From assembly GCF_963678635.1 (NCBI RefSeq), contig NC_087070.1, forward strand, positions 7,972,539-8,036,538: 64,000 nucleotides of DNA, in the 5' to 3' direction. Origin of the DNA: Symsagittifera roscoffensis (Eukaryota > Xenacoelomorpha > Acoela > Convolutidae). A program made the translations under genes and the position numbers. The first letter of the stretch is position 1; every line of letters begins with the position of its first letter. The notes below the pieces were generated by a model. It saw nothing but the letters and a program-made list of their open reading frames with translations. It did no database searches and was not told the origin of the DNA. This document shows, piece by piece, positions 12,945 to 22,772 of the stretch.

Positions 12945-14257
12945 GATCCCTACAGGGATCATTGGGTATAGATTATACCTATTGATCCCTATGTAAATAT
13001 TTATACCTAATGATCCCTATGTAAAATATTTATACCTAATGATCCCTATGTAAAATATTTATACCTAATGATCCCTATGTAAAAATTTTTCCAAAAAAAT
13101 TTTTCATCCAAAAATTTCCAAAAAAAAAAATTTTTTAAATTTTTTTTTTCAAATTTTTTTTCAATTTTTTTTTTCAAATTTTTTTCAAACTATTTTTTCA
13201 GTTTTTTTTAAAGTTCTTTACTTGATGATCCCTATGTAAAATATTTTTACCTAATGATCCCTATGTAAAAAAATTATACCTAATGATCCCTATGTAAAAT
13301 TTTTATACGTAATGATCCCTATGTAAAATTTTTATAACTAATGATCCCTATGTAAAAAATTTATACCTAATGATCCCTACATAAAAAAATTATACCTAAT
13401 GATCCCTATGTAAAATTTTTATACGTAATGATCCCTATGTAAAATTTTTATAACTAATGATCCCTATGTAAAAAATTTATACCTAATGATCCCTATGTAA
13501 AAATTTTATACCTAATGATCCCTATTTAAAAAATTTATACCTAATGATCCCTATGTAAAAAATTTATACCTAATGATCCCTATGTAAATATCTATACCTA
13601 ATGATCCCTATGTAAAATATTTATACCTAATGATCCCTATGTAAAATATTTATACCTAATGATCCCCATGTAAAATATTTATACCTAATGATCCCTATGT
13701 AAAAAAAAATACCTAATGATCCCTATGTAAAAAATTTATACCTAATGATCCCTATGTAAATATCTATGCCTAATGATCCCTATGTAAAATATTTATACCT
13801 AATGATCCCTATGTAAAATATTTATACCTAATGATCCCTATGTAAAAAATTTATACCTAATGATCCCTATGTAAATATCTATACCTAATGATCCCTATGT
13901 AAAATATTTATACCTAATGATCCCTATGTAAAATATTTATACCTAATGATCCCTATGTAAAAAATTTATACCTAATGATCCCTATGTAAAAAAATCATAC
14001 CTAATGATCCCTATGTAAAATTTTTATACCTAATGATCCCTATGTAAAATTTTTATACCTAATGATCCCTATGTAAAAAAATTTATACCTTATGATCCCT
14101 ATGTAAATTTTTATACCTAATGATCCCTATGTAAATTATTTATACCTAATGATCCCTATGTAAAATATTTATACCTAATGATCCCAATGTAAAATATTTA
14201 TACCTAATGATCCCTATGTAAAATATTTATGCCTAATGATCCCTATGTAAAAAAATT
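12945..14257. repeat. 29-bp minisatellite, block 2
   Basis: Same 29-bp unit and the same order of tail variants as the first block. It stops at 14257 because the BEL element is inserted there. The interrupted unit resumes at 23260 once the element and one copy of the target duplication are removed. Confidence 0.95.
14253..14257. repeat. Target site duplication, left copy (AAATT)
   Basis: AAATT directly precedes the LTR terminus TGTGCGCG. The same five bases follow the other LTR at 23260. Five base pairs is within the usual range for BEL/Pao integrases. Confidence 0.9.
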
Positions 14258-14743
14258 TGTGCGCGTCAATCTCCAAGATTATAAAAAAAAACGGTTTTTA
14301 AACACTTTAATTAATGAGTATTTTCTCGGCAAAATAACTCCGGAAATATAACGGAAATTTGAAAATATAACGATAATTTTAACAAACTTTATCATCGGTA
14401 ACATCGGCCACAATAAACTGCATAACTCAAAGCAAGCTGCAAAAATGGCCAGTATTTGTCCTTGAGACAAATTGCTCTTTTTAAAGGTCAGCCATAACCA
14501 AGGCTGAACCAAATTAGAGCGAAAAGACGGTTAAAATGGGTTTTGGGGGGACCGAACCTGGTTACGGAGCATCCCATCAAGTTCGGTGCACATTCGAGTT
14601 CTAGAAAGGAAATGACCTAGTCGGGATTCGAACCGGCGCCGAACCCGCCGGGACGCACCATGTATACGCTTGGCTACTGTCCCTGTATGTATTTACTTTT
14701 ATATGCATTTATACTCTCGCACATTTACATTTGCGCTGCAACA
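14258..14743 (-). repeat. BEL 3' LTR (486 bp)
   Basis: Direct repeat of 22773-23259, identical except for one fewer A in the run near 14281. The last codons and the stop of pol lie inside it (stop at 14725-14727). It holds a tRNA-like A-box/B-box pair on the element's sense strand. Confidence 0.95.
14624..14676 (-). promoter_or_regulatory. tRNA-like A box and B box in the 3' LTR
   Basis: On the minus strand TAGCCAAGCGT (14676-14666) fits a pol III A box and GGTTCGAATCC (14634-14624) is a perfect B-box core. The starts are 42 bp apart, as in tRNA genes. The flanking sequence does not fold into a good cloverleaf, because the acceptor and T stems do not pair well. It is therefore a tRNA-derived or tRNA-mimicking segment rather than a tRNA gene. 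Confidence 0.55.
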
Positions 14744-15729
14744 TCCTCCGCCCCTAAAGACGGAAGAACAGGTGCGAGTTTTACGGTCGGTCGTGTCAGC
14801 TCGCTCGTAACAGTTTTGATATCGGCGGATCGGGCGCATCCGTCTTTGCCGTAGTGTAGTTTAGCAATACGGGCGAGTGGGTAATGCCCACGTGGGCTGT
14901 CGGGTTCGACTACCCAAACCAAGTCGCCGGTTTTCAGTGTGACATCCGAATCATTATGCCACTTTGCTCTCTTGTTGAGAGATGGTACATATTCACGCAG
15001 CCAGCGTGACCAAACTGCGTTAGCGTACGATTGTGCTCTGGCGTAACGCTTTTTATAATCAAAGTTATCTTCGAAACTTAACGACGGGAAGCTAGCTGCG
15101 CTGTGACCGAGAATGAAGTGATTCGGGGTGAGTGCCTCTAGGTCGTGCGGATCGGAACTGACCGGAGTGATCGGTCTTGCGTTAAGTAATTGTTCAACTA
15201 GGCAGAGCGTTGTTCCTAGAACTTCCTCAGTTAATCTCCTGTTGCCTAATATGTCGTACAACACTCGCTTAACACTTCTCACTAGCCGCTCCCAGGCGCC
15301 ACCGTGATGAGGGGCACTGGGCGGGTTAAACTTCCACTTAATGCCTTTGTGGACGAAAACGGCCGGGGCGACTTTGTTCCAATTTTGGACACAGGATAGG
15401 AGCTCCTTTTGAGCACCAACAAAATTCGTGCCATTGTCAGAAAGAATGGTTTTGGGGGTACCTCGCCTTGCAATAAATCGCTCTACGCCCATGACGCAGG
15501 AACTAGTATCGAGAGATGGAACCAACTCGATGTGAACTGCTCGAGTCGTGAGGCAGGTAAATAGGAAACCCCATCTCTTTTCGGTACTTCGGCGTATCGG
15601 CACTTGAAACGGGCCAAAGTAATCAACACCTGTGTTGGAGAAGGGAGGCTGCTTGTAACCCAGTCTTTCAATCGGTAGGTCAGACATAATGGGCACAACT
15701 GTTTTTGCTTTGCGCTTACGGCATGTTAT
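14725..15729 (-). CDS. pol: BEL pol, downstream part: integrase core and C-terminal domain
   Basis: This is the continuation of the gag-pol frame after the TGA at 15730-15732. The 11 codons from 15729 to 15697 are open and in the same frame, so there is no frameshift. Counting from the GTG at 15696, the integrase catalytic triad is visible as D25 (GVDYFGPF), D87 (LSDNGTNF) and E136 (HHGGAWERL). It is followed by the long C-terminal region typical of BEL/Pao (the WSRWLREYVPSL block and a GDLVWVVE motif). The residues just after the TGA include the last Cys of the integrase zinc finger. The stop codon lies within the 3' LTR. Expressed alone this part would lack the N-terminal finger; it is best seen as one polyprotein with the upstream frame. 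Confidence 0.9.
   Translation of the reverse strand: MTCRKRKAKTVVPIMSDLPIERLGYKQPPFSNTGVDYFGPFQVPIRRSTEKRWGFLFTCLTTRAVHIELVPSLDTSSCVMGVERFIARRGTPKTILSDNGTNFVGAQKELLSCVQNWNKVAPAVFVHKGIKWKFNPPSAPHHGGAWERLVRSVKRVLYDILGNRRLTEEVLGTTLCLVEQLLNARPITPVSSDPHDLEALTPNHFILGHSAASFPSLSFEDNFDYKKRYARAQSYANAVWSRWLREYVPSLNKRAKWHNDSDVTLKTGDLVWVVEPDSPRGHYPLARIAKLHYGKDGCARSADIKTVTSELTRPTVKLAPVLPSLGAEDVAAQM
14744..14755 (-). promoter_or_regulatory. Polypurine tract
   Basis: The minus strand reads AGGGGCGGAGGA immediately upstream of the 3' LTR. This is the expected place and composition for the plus-strand primer of reverse transcription. The tract is also part of the pol reading frame. Confidence 0.75.
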
Positions 15730-18700
15730 TCAAGTATTTTCGATGTTCCCAAGTAACCAGCGCAACTTCAGAACAATGTATTTCAACTGAACTACAGCAC
15801 GCATGTAATCCAACCCCTGATGTGCATGTTGAAAGTGCATATGCCTAATCAACATATGAGCAACTCGGTGTCGACCATCCAGTATTATTGGATGTTTGCT
15901 ATCAAAGTCGGTATCAACAAGACGGCTGATACGTCCAGTTGAACGCAGGATGCCAGCTGGGCCGATGAACGGAGAATATTTAGCAATCCGACTTTTCTTT
16001 GTTATCAGTTTATCGGACTGAAGTATTTTCACTTCGGCAGGAAATGATTCGGACTGAGCGAGATAAATGAGCTTCTGCTCGGCAATATCTAACTCGGACG
16101 GGTCGGTTATTTCAAGCGTTTTTGTACGGAAGTGTTTATGCGATGGTAGCACACGAAGCATAAACGCTAAAACACGTTTGTACTTTACAATTGAGCTGAA
16201 TTTATCCCAATTTTTAAACAGACGGATCGACGGCGCTTTCTCAGATGAAGCATCAACAACAAACGTAGATGCAGTCTCAAGGCATGTATCAATGTCACAG
16301 AGTGGGCCTTTTAATTGGATCTTTTTGATGACATCAGTGTTCGGCTTGAATGGCCAATCACATGTCCTCAATATACTAGGGCCTCTAACCCAGCTGCTAT
16401 CCTTGAGGGCTTCCGAAGAAATCCCTCGTGTGCCGGTATCAGCTGGGTTATCACCACTGAGTACATGATTCCATTGATCAATGGTGGTGGACTCCAAGAT
16501 TTCACCAATGCGGTTTCCAACAAACACAGGAAGTTTGTTGCACGAGTTAAGCCACTGGAGAACGGTGGTAGAATCAGTCCACATGAATACATTGCTTACT
16601 TTGAAAGTAAGCGCTTTCAAAATCTCTTCTTTGAGTCGAGTCGCAAGCAGAGCAGCCTGAAGCTCTAACTTAGGAATGGAGAGCATCTTCATAGGCGCTA
16701 CACGGGCTTTCCCAAATACAAAAGCTAACTCGGTCTTTTGCGATTTAGCAAGTCGGGCTCGGAGAAACGATACGGCGCAAAAAATGTCCTGCGAACTATC
16801 ACCGAACGTGTGAAGTTCACAGCGGTCGAACGGTTCGGTAAAGTAGCTACGAGGTATCGTCAGAGTACCTAATAGTGGAAGTCCTGAGTGCCAATCTAGA
16901 AATTGTTGTTTAATTTCCTCTGGGAGATCATCATCCCACTTTTGACCACTGATTCTCCATATGTCTTTTAGTAAAAGGCGCGCTTTCACAGTATATGGAG
17001 CTACCAGTCCTATTGGATCAAAAACTGAGGAAACAAAACTCAACACGGTGCGTTGAGTAATTGCTTTATCTAGTGGTCTATCAACACCTCTACTTACTAC
17101 TAGGGTATCTTTTACATGATCCCACCTGAGACCAAGAACATGCGACGATTGGTCTGGACTCTTACAAATATCCTTAACTGACGGGTTGGACTCACGGTTG
17201 TCCGGATTAAGAGCGGTTGTAACTTCGGGTACATTGCTAACAAACTTTGTCAGGTTAAACCCACCTAATTTGAGCATTGCGACTAAGTCTTTACTTAGGC
17301 TAAGAGCGTCAGCGGTATTTTCGAACGAGTCAAGATAGTCGTCCATGTAAAACTTCTGGACAACGGCTGAAGCGGCTTCGGGGTATTCAGCTTGATTATC
17401 AGAAGCAGTTTTTTGTAGCGCGAAATTCGCACAAATTGGCGAATCACGAGCGCCAAAAATATGACGGGTGTATTGGTGAACCACCACAATTGAAGTGGGG
17501 TCCTCCCGCCACAAAAAACGGAGAGACGGTTGATCTCGCGCAAGTACTCCAACTTGTAAGAACATACCTTCTATGTCCGCTGAGACGGCGTACTTGTGTT
17601 GACGGAACCTCAACAGTACAAAAATAAGATTTTGAAGGAGATCCGGGCCAACCAAGAGAGATCTATTTAAGGAAGTGCCATGAAATTTGGATGCTCCATT
17701 GAGCACACGGCGCACCTTGCCGGGTTTGTTCGGGTTCAAAACCGGATGGTGTGGAAGATACCACTCACGTTCGGCTCGTGAGCTGGGATCGTGCGGGTTG
17801 ACGGTTATGACATATCCTTTACTTATATCTTCTCTGATTGTTTCGGTATACTTCTTGCGAAGTAACGGATCTTTATCTAATCTTTTCTCTAACGACTTTA
17901 ATTGGGCTAATGAAGAAAAATAATTGTTAGGCAAGCTAACATCATTATCACTCCACAGCATCGGTACAGTGTAACGCTCACCATCGTGAACGGTTTCAGT
18001 TTTTAGGATCGACAAAGCACGCTTGTCTGCGGCGGAACGGGCATCTACTTGCTTGAACGCACCATACGACTCTAACTCATACCAAGTTTTGATTTGGTCG
18101 GTCAGAGAAATATCGTCCGTAACGCAGTTAAAGGAAGAAGAATTTAAGGACGAACGATCAGGAGACGGACCACTAATGACCCAACCTATCGGAAGTCGGA
18201 CGGCGCACGGTGAGTCAAGTTCATCTCCGAAGACATGTTCGAGGGGTCTTATCGCATGATAGAAGTCCTGTCCTATAACTATCTCAATCTCTTTGTAATT
18301 ATACGCAGTCGTCTTTAACGGGGCTAGTTGCGGGTATTTGACCTGCAATTCGGAAACGTTTATAACATCGGGTCCTATATACATGTTGTGCTTAACGAAA
18401 GCGACAAACGAAAACGAAAATTCACTTTCATTGGGTTTTGCGGAAACTTTCAAGTGAACTCGTTGAGTTTTAGATACCTTGGCTGAGTTAAAACCATCGG
18501 TCGTAACATTTACGGGCGTGCCAACTAATTTCAGACGTTCAACGAGTGCCGCGGAAACCCAAGAATGAGTGGAACCGGTGTCACAAAGTGCTAGTGCATT
18601 CGAATTTTCCGAACCAGAGGACACATCTACCAACGCAACGGGAAGAATACCTTTTGCAGTTCCCTCACAAGGTTTAACACAAGCTGCGTTGTTTGCAGAA

Positions 18701-21399
18701 GTAGTGTTTGTATTAGTTTGAGTCGATGGTGATCGGTCGGCCTCTTTGGGCGGGAAAACTTTCTCGGCTCCATGAAGAAGCACATTGTGAGTGCTCTCAC
18801 AGTCCTGTTTTGGGCATTTTCTTGCCTTTTGGCACTTTCGGAAGGTATGGTTGCCTTGTAAACAAGAAAAACAGAGCTTTTGTTCTGCTACATATTTAGC
18901 CCTCTGTGTTGCGTTTTTCTCTTTGAACACGGAACAGTTCCAGAGTGCATGCTGCCCTTTGCATAGCGAGCATGGAGGAAACCTTGTCTTTTCTCTACTT
19001 TTCTCATCCTTAGAACTTACCTTAGTGTTACCTGCAAGCACTTTTGTAACTACTTTTTGTTTAACTGGCTGCTCGACTTTGACTAAAGATTTCAATCGCT
19101 CATGGCCTTCTGCCTTATTCTTAAGCCAATCGTTGAAGTCTAGCAATGTTAATCGCTGCCAATGTTGTCTAACAGTATGCATGGACCATGCTTCTTTTAG
19201 ATTTGGAGGAAGCTTACTGACGGCTTGATTTAATAGGTTCACACTTTTCAAGTCGTCATTGAACGACAAAGACCTAAAAACAGCTACGAGCCCAGAAATC
19301 ACCGCAGAAAAACTTATAACATGGTCAGAGTTGTGCATCTTCAATGCGGGAAAATTCTTCAACTTATCCAAATGTGCACCAACTACAACATGAGGTTGCC
19401 CAAACTTTCTCTGGAGAGTTGCTAGAGCATCCTTATACAACACTCCACTGTAGCCGTATTCCGCAATTGCACTCTTGGCTTTGTCTTTAACGTGTGTTTT
19501 CAGATATTTGAGTTTTTCATCATCAGTTAGCATAGCCGAATCAACTGTTGCTTGGAACTGCCCGAACCATTCATACCAGTTAAGTGGTTCTCCATCAAAC
19601 ACTTCCAATTTCAACTCCGGTAGACGGTCTTTGCGGCTATGCAGAATGATGTCTGCTAACTCTCTCGCCGAGATGGGTTGTTCGTCGCTATTAGGCACGT
19701 AAGACGGGCCCGTAGTGGGCGCAGGATATGTAGGTGGATAACCTTGATGCGCTGTTTCAACAACTGGATGAGTTTGCGGCTGGGTGTAATACACAGTCCC
19801 AAAACTTGTATAAGGAACTACGGTGTTTGGTGGAACAACAGGAGTTGTCACTGAGAAAACGTTTGAGGGCGGTGCACAGTATTGAGGAACTGGCATCGTT
19901 TGCGCAGTCGCGGCAGGTCTCCACAAACTGCTATACGGGTTATAGTGTTCACTTGAGAAACTTGTTGGGTTGTTTGGAACATTTATAGGTTGATGGGATG
20001 GCGCTGCAGGCGCCTGATACCCAGTTGAAACGGGGCCGGAATGTGGCTGACTGACCGGAAGCAAAGAGGGAATAGGAACGGTTGACGGGACAAATGGTTG
20101 AATAATCGGAAGCGAAATGGGAATCGGAACGGTTAATGGAGAAACAAAAGGTTGACTCGCCGGAAGCGAAACTGGATTAGTAACGGTCGACACAGAAGGC
20201 GGTGCCACATTAATGGTGGGATTACCAAAGGGCATTGAAGCGGGAATGCTACCACCTGCTTGTGGTATCAGATTGTGATTTTGCGAAACTTCAGCATGAG
20301 GTGTTGACGCTAAGTGTGGAGTAACAAAGTTTGAGCTGGAGGCAACGAACTGTGGTAAACTAGATGGGTTCTCGATTGAGTGCAATGACAGACGCGATTG
20401 GACCAAACTTGATCTCTGAGCCTGAATTCGATTCCTATTGTGGCCTCCCGGTTCACTGTATGTGGTTTGACCAGCGTTGACGACGGCACCCCCGCTGACG
20501 ACGGCACCAACCCCTTGCAAAACATCAGTAGCAATCAAAGTGGAACTCTCGACTACTGGATGACTTTGCTCTGAGCTTGCAACAACTTCGGCCTGCTCTT
20601 GCTCAGTGACAACGTTTTCTACCCATTGTTCAGTACGTTGTGGGTCAACATGTGTTACGCTAGCATTTCCTATCTTCTCACTTGCTGCAGAAAGCTCTTC
20701 TTCCAACTCGAATTCCTTTAACTCAATTTCAGCCAGTTTCTTGCGGTGTACCTCAGCTAGTTCTTCCAACTCTAAATTACCTTGCTGTTCTTTTATTTTA
20801 TTTTGCTGCGCTTTCAACTTCAATGACACCTTTGCTTGTCTCTCAAGTTCCTCCTGCTGCTTCTTCAAAACCAACAAATCTCGCCTTTTCTCAGTTGATG
20901 TTTTTGACTGCGCGACGGTATAGCGACTGGATTTATGCGAACCTGATTTATGATGTCGACTACTGTACCGCGACACCTTAGAGCGCGCATCTGCTTCATG
21001 TGAATCTTGTGGTTGTGTTGTTACGATCGTACTTAACGATTCTGAAACATTGTCAAGCTCTGTTTCCTCAGGTTCAACGTTTAAGCCAGTTTTATATGAT
21101 GCAGCCTTCTGTAAAACTGTATCGTTTCTTGATGTAACCGTATGAAGCCACATATCCTGCGCTGGTATCAATTTATCAGGATCAACACTTTTAGAAGCTA
21201 ACTTAATCAATTCCTCATTTATTTCAACTGCAGTCTCTATCAGGCTCTTGCAATTCTGAATCTGAGTGTCAATCTTTGATGAGCGACTCTGACTTTCAAT
21301 GTTCTCAATTATAATTTCATGGCACTTGTACAGTTCATTTTCAAGTTTGGTTCGCTTCGCAAATAACCTTTGAACCCTCTTCTGAAAGTTCTCATCCAT
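15730..21399 (-). CDS. gag-pol: BEL gag-pol polyprotein, 1,889 codons to an in-frame TGA
   Basis: The start is the ATG at 21399, the first in the frame. Approximate domain order: N-terminal helical Gag; basic/Glu-rich coiled coil (170-236); Pro/Ser/Val-rich linker (375-570); DUF1759-like Gag region (585-735); two zinc knuckles, CX2CX3HX4C at 810 and CX2CX4HX4C at 843; retropepsin active site DTGS at 940; reverse transcriptase with YMDD at 1351-1354; BEL-type RNase H (from about 1530, FGDSS and MWTDST blocks); start of the integrase zinc finger with paired His near 1840. Gag and Pol share one frame, usual for BEL elements. The TGA at 15730-15732 falls three residues before the final finger Cys, where the partner Cys of a CxxC pair is expected. 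All other motifs seen are intact. Confidence 0.95.
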   Translation of the reverse strand: MDENFQKRVQRLFAKRTKLENELYKCHEIIIENIESQSRSSKIDTQIQNCKSLIETAVEINEELIKLASKSVDPDKLIPAQDMWLHTVTSRNDTVLQKAASYKTGLNVEPEETELDNVSESLSTIVTTQPQDSHEADARSKVSRYSSRHHKSGSHKSSRYTVAQSKTSTEKRRDLLVLKKQQEELERQAKVSLKLKAQQNKIKEQQGNLELEELAEVHRKKLAEIELKEFELEEELSAASEKIGNASVTHVDPQRTEQWVENVVTEQEQAEVVASSEQSHPVVESSTLIATDVLQGVGAVVSGGAVVNAGQTTYSEPGGHNRNRIQAQRSSLVQSRLSLHSIENPSSLPQFVASSSNFVTPHLASTPHAEVSQNHNLIPQAGGSIPASMPFGNPTINVAPPSVSTVTNPVSLPASQPFVSPLTVPIPISLPIIQPFVPSTVPIPSLLPVSQPHSGPVSTGYQAPAAPSHQPINVPNNPTSFSSEHYNPYSSLWRPAATAQTMPVPQYCAPPSNVFSVTTPVVPPNTVVPYTSFGTVYYTQPQTHPVVETAHQGYPPTYPAPTTGPSYVPNSDEQPISARELADIILHSRKDRLPELKLEVFDGEPLNWYEWFGQFQATVDSAMLTDDEKLKYLKTHVKDKAKSAIAEYGYSGVLYKDALATLQRKFGQPHVVVGAHLDKLKNFPALKMHNSDHVISFSAVISGLVAVFRSLSFNDDLKSVNLLNQAVSKLPPNLKEAWSMHTVRQHWQRLTLLDFNDWLKNKAEGHERLKSLVKVEQPVKQKVVTKVLAGNTKVSSKDEKSREKTRFPPCSLCKGQHALWNCSVFKEKNATQRAKYVAEQKLCFSCLQGNHTFRKCQKARKCPKQDCESTHNVLLHGAEKVFPPKEADRSPSTQTNTNTTSANNAACVKPCEGTAKGILPVALVDVSSGSENSNALALCDTGSTHSWVSAALVERLKLVGTPVNVTTDGFNSAKVSKTQRVHLKVSAKPNESEFSFSFVAFVKHNMYIGPDVINVSELQVKYPQLAPLKTTAYNYKEIEIVIGQDFYHAIRPLEHVFGDELDSPCAVRLPIGWVISGPSPDRSSLNSSSFNCVTDDISLTDQIKTWYELESYGAFKQVDARSAADKRALSILKTETVHDGERYTVPMLWSDNDVSLPNNYFSSLAQLKSLEKRLDKDPLLRKKYTETIREDISKGYVITVNPHDPSSRAEREWYLPHHPVLNPNKPGKVRRVLNGASKFHGTSLNRSLLVGPDLLQNLIFVLLRFRQHKYAVSADIEGMFLQVGVLARDQPSLRFLWREDPTSIVVVHQYTRHIFGARDSPICANFALQKTASDNQAEYPEAASAVVQKFYMDDYLDSFENTADALSLSKDLVAMLKLGGFNLTKFVSNVPEVTTALNPDNRESNPSVKDICKSPDQSSHVLGLRWDHVKDTLVVSRGVDRPLDKAITQRTVLSFVSSVFDPIGLVAPYTVKARLLLKDIWRISGQKWDDDLPEEIKQQFLDWHSGLPLLGTLTIPRSYFTEPFDRCELHTFGDSSQDIFCAVSFLRARLAKSQKTELAFVFGKARVAPMKMLSIPKLELQAALLATRLKEEILKALTFKVSNVFMWTDSTTVLQWLNSCNKLPVFVGNRIGEILESTTIDQWNHVLSGDNPADTGTRGISSEALKDSSWVRGPSILRTCDWPFKPNTDVIKKIQLKGPLCDIDTCLETASTFVVDASSEKAPSIRLFKNWDKFSSIVKYKRVLAFMLRVLPSHKHFRTKTLEITDPSELDIAEQKLIYLAQSESFPAEVKILQSDKLITKKSRIAKYSPFIGPAGILRSTGRISRLVDTDFDSKHPIILDGRHRVAHMLIRHMHFQHAHQGLDYMRAVVQLKYIVLKLRWLLGNIENT

Positions 21400-21488
21400 G
21401 GCTCTAGGGTCTATACTTAACTCAAACTATACTTAACGGTTATCGGGCGTTTGCGGGGCGATTCGGAACGGTTTTCGGTGAGTAGAAG

Positions 21489-21604
21489 TTACCAATGGGG
21501 CTGGGATTAAGTAAGTCGGTTGATATCAAACAACACACACGGAGTAAACCTGAGGATGAATAAAACCATTTTAACTTACTTAATATCACCTCCCTGACCA
21601 CTTA
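21489..21604 (-). other. Leader hairpin repeat, copy 1
   Basis: An 11-bp perfect stem, ATTAAGTAAGT (21506-21516) with ACTTACTTAAT (21574-21584), encloses 57 nt. The enclosed part holds CAACACACACGG and AAACCTGAGGATGAA, shared with the other two copies. Flanks TTACCAATGGGG and GACCACTTA are shared as well. It lies in the untranslated leader, nearest the gag start. Confidence 0.8.
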
Positions 21605-21684
21605 GGATGATGTTACAGCGTACGAAATTTGTTGAACGGTCGTACGACGGTGCGTCACTACTAATCGGCTAGTAGCTCGACGAA

Positions 21685-21802
21685 TTACCAAGAGGTTTGG
21701 GAATTAAGCAAGTCGGTTGAAAACCAACAACACACGCGGAGCAAACCTGAGGATGAAAGACAACAACTTAACTTGCTTAATTTTACCGTCCCGGACCACT
21801 TA
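21685..21802 (-). other. Leader hairpin repeat, copy 2
   Basis: A 12-bp perfect stem, AATTAAGCAAGT (21702-21713) with ACTTGCTTAATT (21771-21782), and a 57-nt loop with CAACACACGCGGA and AAACCTGAGGATGA. Compared with copy 1, one T-A pair has become C-G by changes on both arms. Confidence 0.8.
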
Positions 21803-21877
21803 GTCAGTCGTTGCGAAACGAATGTTTTGAAAAGCGAACGGATGCAAACAGGTATCAAGTCGTTGTAAACCTTAAGT

Positions 21878-21995
21878 TTACCAATGGGGTTGGAGAATCA
21901 GGCAAATCGGTTAAGTTCCAACAACACACGCGGAAAAACCTGAGGATGAAAAAACTCAACTTAATTTGCCTGATATTTCGCTACCAGACCACTTA
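21878..21995 (-). other. Leader hairpin repeat, copy 3
   Basis: An 11-bp perfect stem, ATCAGGCAAAT (21897-21907) with ATTTGCCTGAT (21964-21974), and a 56-nt loop with the same conserved words. Three stem positions differ from copy 2 and all three are compensated on the opposite arm. This is the copy nearest the 5' LTR. Confidence 0.8.
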
Positions 21996-22750
21996 CCATA
22001 AGGTTGGTGTCATGTTACAGCACAGTTTCGCAGAATTATGGGGACGTTTTGACGATTTTTTGGAAATTTTTACTTTTTTCCCAAAATTTTGGTCAGCAGG
22101 TTCGAGTCGTAAACCAATCCAAAAAACTAGTCCAGTACCTCTTGTCTATGTTCCGTTTTTCTGGATTTTCAATCCGTTCACAATTACCCAAAAATTTTTG
22201 GTATCGAGAAAAAATTACCACTCGTAGCTTGCTTTGAGTTGGGATACACAATAAGACACCGTATGTAATTTTATTGCACAAAAAAGTTTATGAAAACTAG
22301 ATGAGTCTTACAGTTTTTGACGGTTTTGGAGATTTTCGGCACCGGAAGAAGCTTGCACGAGTATGAACAGCTACCGCACGATACCTGTGTGAAGGTCTCC
22401 GTTTTACCAGAACAGCCCGAGAATCTAGCACTCGACACCTGTTTTTTAGGCCTCCGAAACCCCGATCTGGCCTCCGAAACTCTTGATCTCAAGCTGAACA
22501 CTTGCTTTAAATGTCAATCGATTAGCTTCTAAAGCAGTTCGACGGCTGTCCAATTTGTAGGGGTGATGTTTTTACTGCACCCGCAAAACGTAAATATAGT
22601 TGATAAATGTCTGTTACGCAGGGCTGACTGTTATTGCAGAAATGTTATTGCAGGACTGTTCGTAATCCGTTGCCTAACTGTTGGTCTGAATTACTCCTGG
22701 TCGTATTTCAAAATTCAATCAATTATTGGGAACTTTCAGTCAAAAAAGAA

Positions 22751-22768
22751 GTCCCTTGTGGGGCGCCA
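22751..22768 (-). promoter_or_regulatory. Primer-binding site, tRNA-Lys-like
   Basis: The minus strand reads TGGCGCCCCACAAGGGAC, four bases inside the 5' LTR. The TGG start fits the CCA end of a tRNA, and TGGCGCCC plus GGGACTT are the shared parts of primer sites for lysine tRNAs. The middle differs at a few positions, so the exact tRNA should be taken from the host genome. Confidence 0.7.
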
Positions 22769-22772
22769 AAAA

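Larger units (their letters stand above)
10335..14257. repeat. 2.0-kb tandem duplication carrying exon 2 and intronic satellite
   Basis: The sequence from 10335 (GGTATCGAATATG) is repeated at 12335 with an exact 2,000-bp offset through the intron end, exon 2, the donor and the start of the 29-bp array. The clearest difference is a poly-G run of 20 at 10927 and 15 at 12927. A third, truncated copy of the unit's first 50 bp or so sits inside the array at about 11645-11697. The array in the second copy runs on to the BEL insertion at 14257. Confidence 0.9.

Noticed and set aside
14610-14690. A true tRNA gene in the LTR
   Set aside because: A and B boxes are good but acceptor and T stems do not pair and no clear anticodon arm is formed.
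16067-20981. Plus-strand frames of 60-145 codons opposite the BEL gag-pol
   Set aside because: Shadow frames of the minus-strand polyprotein, with no recognisable motifs of their own.
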